This document shows positions 45,473 to 51,610 of a DNA stretch of 64,000 nt, piece after piece (position 1 is the stretch's first letter; each line of letters begins with the position of its first letter). The translations under genes were made by a program, and so were the position numbers. Origin of the DNA: Virgibacillus dokdonensis (GTDB lineage: Bacteria > Bacillota > Bacilli > Bacillales > Amphibacillaceae); contig NZ_LT745763.1 of the NCBI RefSeq assembly GCF_900166595.1, positions 1,334,814-1,398,813 on the forward strand, written 5' to 3'. Under the pieces are notes generated by a model that ran no database searches, had not been told where the DNA came from, and worked only from the letters and a program-made list of their open reading frames with translations.

Positions 45473-45940
45473 GTGCTGTATAATGTTTTTATCCACAAAG
45501 CAAGCGACGGTAAGAGGTCGATATATGCTTATTTAATCCAAAACGCCCGCACGGGGAGTTACACCGAGCATGTTATTGACAAAAAAATTAAACGTAACGA
45601 CAGCGAGAACGACTTTAAAGCGTTTCAAGCAATTATCCGACATACTGCCAAGCAAACCGATATACATAAAGCTAATTTCATTTTTGTTAAAAATATGACC
45701 GAGTTTTTATATCAACTCGTAGGCATTGAAGAAACGGAGCATACATATTTACGTGATTCCACAAATTGGCTCTTGCAGAGATTTATCGATTACAAATTTG
45801 AAGGCTCAAACGGGGAAGAACACCAAGCCGTAGCTGTTATCGATAATGGAATGCAGGAATTGGAACGACACAAAAGCGCATTATACAGGTTCCAACGCTT
45901 AATTAAAAAACTAAAGGGAGAGGATTTAACGTATGAGTAA
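45473..45940 (+). CDS. Unknown protein of the late operon
   Basis: A 155-residue product starting at GTG (AAGGAGGTCAATTA upstream). It contains VFIHKASDGKRSIYAYLIQN, HVIDKKIKRNDSENDFKAFQ and a helical end (RHKSALYRFQRLIKKLKGED-like). The N-terminal half resembles an RNase H-like strand order, but no catalytic residues can be assigned. It overlaps the next gene by eight bases. Confidence 0.65.
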   Translation: MLYNVFIHKASDGKRSIYAYLIQNARTGSYTEHVIDKKIKRNDSENDFKAFQAIIRHTAKQTDIHKANFIFVKNMTEFLYQLVGIEETEHTYLRDSTNWLLQRFIDYKFEGSNGEEHQAVAVIDNGMQELERHKSALYRFQRLIKKLKGEDLTYE

Positions 45941-46610
45941 AGACGTAAGAACTGTAAAAGTTGAAAAATCGCAGGAACTAAAGGACTTAATCGCAAAGTA
46001 CCATCACCAACAGCGGAAAATCGAAGAACGCCGCAAGCAAGCGCAAGAACAGGCGGAAAAAGTGCAAGCGGAGTTATCGCAAGCCCATCAGCAATTAGAG
46101 CGCGCAATGGACGATACCCTTGCTGATCCAAGCGAAGCAAACGAAGAAAAGGAACGGCAGTTGCGTCGTAAAATTGCCGATCTACAACTCGATTTACAAG
46201 GCGCACAGGGTCGTAAAGATAGGGCGTTTAGATCGGGTTCATCTGACGCCAATGCAACGGCAAGGCAAGCGGTTCACCTCGCAAAACAAGAAGCGCAAGA
46301 CGCGATAGCACAGCACTTTGACACCGTTAAAAAGCGAATTGAGGACGCTAAGTACGAGTATTTAAAGGCGCTTGTTGGTTATCGACAATTTGAACTAGAC
46401 GTAGAGGGAGGGATATTTTTTGATACGGTGCAGGCAGTGAGGCAGGAAAATACAAACGTGCAACGACCAAGCGTGCCGATTTTATACCCCTTTAGGTTCC
46501 CGTCGGATGGTGATAATTTTTATGGAGTGGTTGATGTAGAGGTTAGCAGAGCATATAAACGCGGTATAATTACGCGCGGGAGTGTGCGACCGGAAAGAGA
46601 AATTAACTAA
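45933..46610 (+). CDS. Coiled-coil protein, unknown
   Basis: The 225-residue product is dominated by a long coiled coil (about residues 10-150: AKYHHQQRKIEERRKQAQEQ, RQLRRKIADLQLDLQGAQGR) with a compact C-terminal part (SVPILYPFRFPSDGDNFYGV). The ATG follows AAAGGGAGAGGATTTAACGT. It could be a structural or scaffold-like component, but no phage family was recognised. Confidence 0.65.
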   Translation: MSKDVRTVKVEKSQELKDLIAKYHHQQRKIEERRKQAQEQAEKVQAELSQAHQQLERAMDDTLADPSEANEEKERQLRRKIADLQLDLQGAQGRKDRAFRSGSSDANATARQAVHLAKQEAQDAIAQHFDTVKKRIEDAKYEYLKALVGYRQFELDVEGGIFFDTVQAVRQENTNVQRPSVPILYPFRFPSDGDNFYGVVDVEVSRAYKRGIITRGSVRPEREIN

Positions 46611-46612
46611 CG

Positions 46613-46636
46613 GAGGGGCTGATGCCTCTCTTTTTT
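46613..46636 (+). terminator. Hairpin with T run before the tape-measure block
   Basis: GAGGGGC and GCCTCTC pair over 7 bp (one G-U) around TGAT, then six T. It follows the coiled-coil gene by two bases and may attenuate the downstream genes. Confidence 0.6.
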
Positions 46637-46656
46637 ATTTAAGGAGGTGGTAAAAG

Positions 46657-46779
46657 TTGAAAAATAAGTTTGCTAAGGTATTTAGCTACACATTTGCAAC
46701 CGTCATTTTAGTAGGCATGTTGTTAGCAGCAGTAGGATTAATGGCAATTGGATTAAACTTTATTTACAGCTTTTTATAA
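46657..46779 (+). CDS. 40-residue single-helix membrane protein
   Basis: The TTG start follows AAGGAGGTGGTAAAAG, an excellent site. The peptide is LKNKFAKVFSYTF then a helix of about 24 hydrophobic residues (ATVILVGMLLAAVGLMAIGL) and NFIYSFL. Position before the tail genes would suit a small holin-like or anchoring peptide, but length and single helix do not prove that. Confidence 0.6.
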   Translation: MKNKFAKVFSYTFATVILVGMLLAAVGLMAIGLNFIYSFL

Positions 46780-46800
46780 GCGATTGGGGGAGGGGTCAAT

Positions 46801-47112
46801 TTGAACAACAAAAAAGACATACAAGATATAGTGGTTAGTTGCAATAATAAGGTTGAACATATGATAACTACTAAGCCAAGTCGCCTCACATATGAGAGAG
46901 CGGCTTTTTTAGTTGTGCAAGCTGAGTTAAAGCTTAAAAACTTAAAACTAAGCGCAGAGGATCGACAGCACTTCTCAATGTTACGTGAAGCAATGCAGGA
47001 ACTACGGAAAGCCCTACAAGCGGGCGCTAAGGGTGACCGCAAAAAACATGATACACATTTACAAAAGTCGCAGGACCTCGCCAATGAGTACGCAAGGCGC
47101 GTTGATAGCTAA
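46801..47112 (+). CDS. Helical protein upstream of the tape-measure gene
   Basis: The TTG start follows GGGGGAGGGGTCAAT and gives 103 residues, helical throughout (YERAAFLVVQAELKLKNLKL, SMLREAMQELRKALQAGAKG). Its TAA overlaps the next ATG (TAATG). In siphophages this position belongs to tail assembly chaperones, but no slippery site or family motif is seen, so the role is only suggested by place. Confidence 0.65.
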   Translation: MNNKKDIQDIVVSCNNKVEHMITTKPSRLTYERAAFLVVQAELKLKNLKLSAEDRQHFSMLREAMQELRKALQAGAKGDRKKHDTHLQKSQDLANEYARRVDS

Positions 47113-49520
47113 TGGTCGGAGATGTACTGGTAAAAATAGGAGCAGATATATCGGACTTTACTTCCGGGCTAAACCGAGCCGCTCGAGATATGAGTTCGTT
47201 CGGCGATAGGATGAGTACGATAGGCACAACGGCAGCTACAGCGTTTGGAGCAATTGCAACAGGCGGAGTGGTGGCAATCGGTGCGACAGTAAAGGCGGCA
47301 AGTGACTTTGAGTCGGCGTTCGCCGGAGTTGAGAAGGTGCTATCAGGTTCGGAACAAGACTTTGCGAAGTTAGCCAAAGGAATTCGTGACATGGCGAAAG
47401 AACTTCCAGCAAGTACAGAAGAAATCGCAAAAGTAGCGGAGGTATCGGGACAACTAGGTGTAAGCAAGAAAGACTTGCTCGACTTTACGCGAACAATGGT
47501 AGATTTAGGAAATACGACGAACTTATCTGCAGAAGAAGCGGCGACTTCAATCGCTAGGTTTTCGAACATTATGGGAACGTCATTAAGCGATGCTGACCGT
47601 TTAGGTTCGGTTATTGTGGACCTCGGTAATAATTTTGCCGTAACTGAAAGCGAGGTTACCGCTATGGGTATGCGATTAGCTGGAGCAGGTAAGCAAATCG
47701 GATTATCAGAGTCGGAGGTACTTTCGTTTGCCGCGTCTCTATCGAGTTTGGGACTTACGGCAGAAGCCGGAGGTAGCGCATTTTCTCGAGTTTTCCTAAA
47801 CATGAAAACGGCGACTATGGAAGGCGGCGAGTCATTAGAAAACTTCGCTAAAGTTGCGGGAATGTCTACAGACGAATTTACAAAATCATTCGAAAAGGAC
47901 GCAGCGGGGGCAGTATTATCGTTTTTAAAGGGATTAGACTCAATGAACCAAGAAGGCGGTAACACAGTCGGCATGTTAAAAGACCTCGGTCTAAACGAAA
48001 TTATCGTTAGAGACTCGCTATTAAGGGCGTCAGAGGCTACTAACGTCTTTAGTGACGCATTAAAAACGGGAACATCAGCTTGGCAGGAAAACAGTGCGTT
48101 AACAGAAGAAGCGGCTAAGAGATACGAAACATTTGCCTCAAAAGCTGAGGTTTTGTGGAACAAGATACAAGATATTGCTATTTTAATCGGAACGCCGTTA
48201 ATGGAAGCACTATCTCTTATGATTGAGGGTATAACTCCGGTAATTGACGCAATGGGGCGATTAGCCGAATGGTTTGCAAACACAAATCAGACGTTTCAAA
48301 TGTTTATTTCGTTTGGCGTTATCATCGGAACTGTTCTCGCTGCACTTGCCGCGGGAATTGGAATAGTAATCGCTGTAGTCGGTCAAATGATGATCGGGTT
48401 TACGGCTGTAGCTACTGCCGTTGGTCTTACGTCAGTAGCACTAGCGAAGATAATAGCGATAGTAGGCGGAGTGATAGCAGCAGTAACCGCCATAATCGGA
48501 ATTGTAGTGTGGGCTTATAATGAGTTCGACTGGTTTAAGAATTTAGTCAATTCGACATGGGAGGCGATTAAGACAGGCGTACAAATTGCGTTTGAGTTTG
48601 TGCGGGAAATCATTACGACGATAGTTAACGAGGTGGTTTCGTTTGCGGGCGAACAACTAGCTAAGTTTCAAGGTTTATGGGATAAACATGGCGAGGCGAT
48701 TGCGGCTGGTATTTCCACATCGTTTGAAATCGTGAAGGGCGTAGTGTCCGTGGGCATGTCATTTATTAAAGGGTTGTTTGAAACGGTTTGGCCTGTAATA
48801 TCAGGTGTTGTTAAGGTAGCATGGGGAGTTATAGAGACGGTAGTAGGTTCTGCGATTGATATTGTAGTAGGTCTTATTGACGCCGGAATGTCAATAATGA
48901 AAGGAGATTGGGAAGGTGCTTGGGAAGCGATAAAAGGTATTGGGGAAGATATTTGGCACAATATTGAGGATTTCTTCAAAAATATTGATTTAATGGAAAT
49001 AGGTAAAGACATACTTAAAGGATTAATAAAAGGGTTCACAAGTATGAAAAAACAAGTAACAGATACAGTCGAGTCGATAGGTGAAAGCGTTAAAAGGACT
49101 TTCAAAAAGTTTTTCAAAGTAGCTTCCCCATCCCGCGTCATGCGCGACGAAGTCGGAAAAATGATCGGCAAAGGTTTAATCGTCGGAATGGACGCAGAAA
49201 TAGCGAATATCCAAAAAATGGCGTCAAGATTATCCGAAGCAGCAACGCCAGCCCAGCCAAAACTAGCCGGCTTTGACACGTCAAACCTACGCAACTACTC
49301 ACGCCAAGCTACGTCACGCTTACAGGCGGAAATGCAGGCGTCTGGTACGTTTGAGAGAGACGGCGAGCAAAACGCACTATTGGCGGAGATACGGGACGAA
49401 CTCCGCAGGCAGAAGCAGATGATCGTCAAATTAGACGGACATACAGTCGGTGAATTAGTAGAGCCTTACGCATCGGAATTTAAGTCTCGTAAAGAAAGAA
49501 TAGGCAGGGTTTCCTTGTAG
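47112..49520 (+). CDS. Phage tail tape-measure protein (TP901 type)
   Basis: The 802-residue protein shows the order of tape-measure proteins: N-terminal DVLVKIGADISDFTSGLNRA, a TP901 core domain (about residues 60-340, with STEEIAKVAEVSGQLGVSKK and ATSIARFSNIMGT), hydrophobic segments at about 395-460 (FISFGVIIGTVLAALAAGIG, VAIIAIVGGVIAAVTAIIG-like) and a helical C-terminus with KVASPSRVMRDEVGKMIGKG. In tails this protein sets tube length. Its length suggests a tail of roughly 100 nm or more if it works that way. It is coupled to the gene upstream by TAATG. Confidence 0.93.
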   Translation: MVGDVLVKIGADISDFTSGLNRAARDMSSFGDRMSTIGTTAATAFGAIATGGVVAIGATVKAASDFESAFAGVEKVLSGSEQDFAKLAKGIRDMAKELPASTEEIAKVAEVSGQLGVSKKDLLDFTRTMVDLGNTTNLSAEEAATSIARFSNIMGTSLSDADRLGSVIVDLGNNFAVTESEVTAMGMRLAGAGKQIGLSESEVLSFAASLSSLGLTAEAGGSAFSRVFLNMKTATMEGGESLENFAKVAGMSTDEFTKSFEKDAAGAVLSFLKGLDSMNQEGGNTVGMLKDLGLNEIIVRDSLLRASEATNVFSDALKTGTSAWQENSALTEEAAKRYETFASKAEVLWNKIQDIAILIGTPLMEALSLMIEGITPVIDAMGRLAEWFANTNQTFQMFISFGVIIGTVLAALAAGIGIVIAVVGQMMIGFTAVATAVGLTSVALAKIIAIVGGVIAAVTAIIGIVVWAYNEFDWFKNLVNSTWEAIKTGVQIAFEFVREIITTIVNEVVSFAGEQLAKFQGLWDKHGEAIAAGISTSFEIVKGVVSVGMSFIKGLFETVWPVISGVVKVAWGVIETVVGSAIDIVVGLIDAGMSIMKGDWEGAWEAIKGIGEDIWHNIEDFFKNIDLMEIGKDILKGLIKGFTSMKKQVTDTVESIGESVKRTFKKFFKVASPSRVMRDEVGKMIGKGLIVGMDAEIANIQKMASRLSEAATPAQPKLAGFDTSNLRNYSRQATSRLQAEMQASGTFERDGEQNALLAEIRDELRRQKQMIVKLDGHTVGELVEPYASEFKSRKERIGRVSL

Positions 49521-49539
49521 TAAGAAAGGAGGCGGTATA

Positions 49540-49701
49540 TTGATCAAAAGTCCAGAAAACATGACGTTTAATGGCGTCAACCTTGCGGAGTCCTTTACGG
49601 ATTCCGCGAAGGGTACGTATTTTATCGTAAATAACGTAGATGGGCGCGGAGTTTTAGGGGAAGTTTTATGTAAAAGTAAGTATGTGAGGGCGTTCCTATA
49701 A
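49540..49701 (+). CDS. Distal-tail (Dit) protein, N-terminal 53 residues only
   Basis: A TTG after AAGAAAGGAGGCGGTATA opens MIKSPENMTFNGVNLAESFT then TYFIVNNVDGRGVLGEV, the start of siphophage Dit proteins, which normally exceed 200 residues. After about 43 residues the family pattern stops and the frame ends at 49701 in front of a terminator. This is a truncated gene, or a deliberately short N-terminal Dit domain. It follows the tape measure as in phage tail operons. Confidence 0.7.
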   Translation: MIKSPENMTFNGVNLAESFTDSAKGTYFIVNNVDGRGVLGEVLCKSKYVRAFL

Positions 49702-49702
49702 T

Positions 49703-49727
49703 GAGGGGGGCGTCCTCTTTTTTTTTT
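49703..49727 (+). terminator. Terminator after the tail remnant
   Basis: GAGG pairs with CCTC (plus a G-U pair) around GGGCG, followed by ten T. It closes the rightward operon. Confidence 0.75.
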
Positions 49728-49797
49728 TGCCAAAAATAGGTTATTATGCGAAAATACTTATAAATTAAGCAAATGGTGGCAAATAGGGGGATGTTGA

Positions 49798-50553
49798 ATG
49801 AAGAAAATAAGAGAGTGGTTTAAAAATCTGACAAGTATAAAAAAGATAGGAGTAGTTTTTGTCGGTGTTACTGTAGTACCTTCCGTAATTATTGTTGTGC
49901 TATCTATATTAGTAACGTCTGTCGGTCTAGCTACTGGTGCGGTGGATATGGACGACATAATGTCCGAGGAAAAGGAAAATGTCGAGGGAGAAACCAGCAA
50001 AAATGAAGGAAAAGAAGTAGAGAAAAACACGGATACTAAAAAGGGAGAAAAGGAATTAAAGGAAAAAGATATACCCCAAAAAGATAGTAAAACAGAAGAA
50101 ACTAAGAAAAAACCTTCTACAGACGATTTAGAGAAGTGGGTTATCAAGACAGTAAATGACGAGATAGGTGAAGAATCAAATACAGATAAAAAGCGTATAG
50201 ACAAAGTTAGTTTAATTGATTACGTGTATACTGAGAATAACGACAAAGACAGAGTCGTCAACTTATATTTAAACGCGGACGATAATTTCACGTTAAAAAT
50301 GATCGGTAGAGGTATTTTAATGAAGTCGTCTGACGTATTTCAAAGTCTTTTTAAAGACGATAGAGTCGCAGAGGTCGGTTTATTTTGGCAGTTAGGGACG
50401 ATAGACAAGTACGGCAACACTTCGGACGACGTTATCACTAAAGTTATTTTAAAGCGCAAAACGTTTGAAAAAATAAACTACGATAATTTCCTCGACCAAG
50501 ATTATGAAATCGTTGCAGACTCATTCTTCATGCGCGATGAGTTTTCGGAGTAA
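49798..50553 (+). CDS. Membrane-anchored protein with charged linker, cargo
   Basis: A 251-residue protein with a basic N-terminus (MKKIREWFKNLTSIKK), one long hydrophobic segment (about 17-45, VVFVGVTVVPSVIIVVLSIL), a very polar Lys/Glu linker (about 55-115), and a folded C-terminal domain (WVIKTVNDEIGEESN, VVNLYLNADDNFTLKMIGRG, EVGLFWQLGTIDKYGN). It stands alone next to attR, the usual place for cargo genes. No family named; a surface or phage-interference role is possible. Confidence 0.75.
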   Translation: MKKIREWFKNLTSIKKIGVVFVGVTVVPSVIIVVLSILVTSVGLATGAVDMDDIMSEEKENVEGETSKNEGKEVEKNTDTKKGEKELKEKDIPQKDSKTEETKKKPSTDDLEKWVIKTVNDEIGEESNTDKKRIDKVSLIDYVYTENNDKDRVVNLYLNADDNFTLKMIGRGILMKSSDVFQSLFKDDRVAEVGLFWQLGTIDKYGNTSDDVITKVILKRKTFEKINYDNFLDQDYEIVADSFFMRDEFSE

Positions 50554-50588
50554 TTTCCGGGCTGTCCGTTTTTTTATGTCGAAAACTC

Positions 50589-50617
50589 TTGCAAGGTTGC
50601 GGAACTACTGATATAAT
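50589..50617 (+). promoter_or_regulatory. Element-borne promoter for the restored tRNA-Val
   Basis: TTGCAA at 50589-50594, 17-base spacer, TATAAT at 50612-50617, followed by 83 bases to the tRNA. The hexamers and spacing equal those at 34654-34682, but the surrounding sequence is unrelated. Confidence 0.8.
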
Positions 50618-50633
50618 ACGAGATATGATCGTG

Positions 50634-50652
50634 TGACATACCGAATGACTTA
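50634..50652 (+). repeat. Candidate integrase arm sites, right end
   Basis: TGACATA (50634-50640) and TGACTTA (50646-50652), matching the pair at 34836-34853 in sequence, order and orientation. They lie 38 bases before the attR core. Confidence 0.55.
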
Positions 50653-50689
50653 CCGCTAAGGAAGTTCGTTATAACAACGTTTATACCGT

Positions 50690-50738
50690 ATTGATTCTAT
50701 GATTCCGTAGCTCAGCTGGGAGAGCGCCACCTTGACAG
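50690..50738 (+). repeat. attR core (right 49-bp direct repeat)
   Basis: Identical to 34700-34748. It supplies the 5' half of the functional tRNA. Confidence 0.92.
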
Positions 50739-50773
50739 GGTGGAGGTCGTTGGTTCGAGCCCAATCGGAATCA
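50701..50773 (+). tRNA. tRNA-Val (anticodon GAC)
   Basis: A complete 73-base cloverleaf without encoded CCA: acceptor GATTCCG/CGGAATC plus A, D loop AGCTGGGA, anticodon stem CCACC/GGTGG with loop TTGACAG and anticodon GAC at 50734-50736, variable loop, and T arm with GGTTCGAGCC. Its 5' half derives from the element and its 3' half from the host, so it is a reconstituted gene. It should read GUC and GUU codons. Confidence 0.96.
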
Positions 50774-50781
50774 TACCTCAG

Positions 50782-50813
50782 AACGCTTGGTACGAAGGTA
50801 TCGAGCGTTTTTT
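50782..50813 (+). terminator. Terminator of tRNA-Val
   Basis: AACGCTTGGTAC pairs with GTATCGAGCGTT (two G-U pairs) around GAAG, followed by T. It is eight bases after the tRNA. Confidence 0.85.
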
Positions 50814-50959
50814 GTATGCTATAGTTTATCTTTTTTCCATAGAATTAAATATTAATCTGCCTTGATCTTATCACTTTGTAAGTTTTAACTAAATGGCATG
50901 ATTAGGTTAAACAAACATCGGGAAAGAGATTTTCAAATATGAAATCATGGAGGTAAGTG

Positions 50960-51451
50960 ATGGAGAAATCAATAAAATTAACTAACACCTTACTGTCGTG
51001 TATGGGAGAGCATGAAATTACATCCATAACGGAGGAAAAACAGAATTCTGAATATAAAGGGTGTAGTTTTAGTGTGTTTGAACATACATATCGGAGTCGT
51101 TTGGCTAAATTAACCCCAAAGAAAAAGGGGTATTTTGTAGCGTTTTGGGAAAAAGATATAAATAATCACAATCAAGCTTATTCTTATGATGAAAGTCCTA
51201 ACAAGATCGTTATTTCGGTAATAGATAATGAACGGAAGGGTCAATTCATTTTTCCGAAATTAGTATTACTTCAAAAAGGCGTGTTGCGTAGTGAAACGTC
51301 CAAAGGAAAAATGGCAATGCGAGTTTATCCTTCTTGGGAGCAGGAGCTAAATAGCTCTGCGGAAAAATCTCAAAAATGGCAAATGAAATATTTTATTGAT
51401 GTTTCAAAAGCAGTGGATATTGCAAGACTAACAGATTTGTATTTCTCTTAA
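50960..51451 (+). CDS. mepB: MepB-family protein
   Basis: A 163-residue protein with the MepB pattern: EYKGCSFSVFEHTYRSRLAK, LTPKKKGYFVAFWEKDINNH, KGQFIFPKLVLLQKGVL, KMAMRVYPSWEQELNS and SQKWQMKYFIDVSKA. In Staphylococcus aureus mepB follows the MepA efflux pump gene, but its function is not known. Here it stands alone. I chose the ATG after ATGGAGGTAAGTG; a GTG one codon earlier is part of the same site. Confidence 0.9.
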   Translation: MEKSIKLTNTLLSCMGEHEITSITEEKQNSEYKGCSFSVFEHTYRSRLAKLTPKKKGYFVAFWEKDINNHNQAYSYDESPNKIVISVIDNERKGQFIFPKLVLLQKGVLRSETSKGKMAMRVYPSWEQELNSSAEKSQKWQMKYFIDVSKAVDIARLTDLYFS

Positions 51452-51564
51452 AATGTTAGTAAATTAATTGCTCCGTCACGTATTGTATTTTAAAAAAATT
51501 TAGCGGAATGACCGCGACAAGCAACGTAAACAAATATAAAACACTACCACTTAGACATAAATAG

Positions 51565-51601
51565 CAATCAGAGGGGATAGAATATGTATTCCCTCTGATT
51601 G
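51565..51601 (-). terminator. Hairpin after ppk
   Basis: CAATCAGAGGG and CCCTCTGATTG form a perfect 11-bp stem ten bases beyond the ppk stop. The T run on the reverse strand is weak, so efficiency is uncertain. Confidence 0.65.
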
Positions 51602-51610
51602 AATTGCTCG

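Larger units (their letters stand above)
34700..50738. mobile_element. 16.0-kb integrated element in tRNA-Val, phage-satellite-like
   Basis: The element lies between a 49-bp direct repeat (34700-34748 and 50690-50738) that spans 11 bases upstream of the tRNA plus its 5' half up to the last base of the anticodon loop. Content in order: integrase, HTH replication-type gene, second tyrosine recombinase, gene remnants, membrane cargo protein, DUF3102 remnants, repressor switch, iteron region, RepL-like gene, and a rightward operon ending in a tape-measure gene and a cut distal-tail gene. Codon choice is richer in CG-containing codons than the flanks, and the host's dispersed repeat is absent. No capsid, portal, terminase, lysis or conjugation gene was recognised. 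Either a phage satellite or a reduced prophage. Confidence 0.88.

Noticed and set aside
45790..46206. 138-codon reverse-strand frame
   Set aside because: Antisense to two well-supported genes with good sites; leucine/arginine-rich shadow.
47027..48283. 418-codon open frame on the reverse strand
   Set aside because: It is the mirror of the tape-measure gene: very rich in Ser, Ala, Asn and Pro, no domains, no ribosome-binding site.
34700..50738. Conjugative element (ICE)
   Set aside because: No relaxase, coupling protein or type IV secretion gene was recognised, and a tape-measure gene is present.
34700..50738. CRISPR array, toxin-antitoxin pair or restriction-modification system
   Set aside because: Repeats are too few and irregular for CRISPR; no methyltransferase, nuclease or toxin family was recognised among the element's genes.
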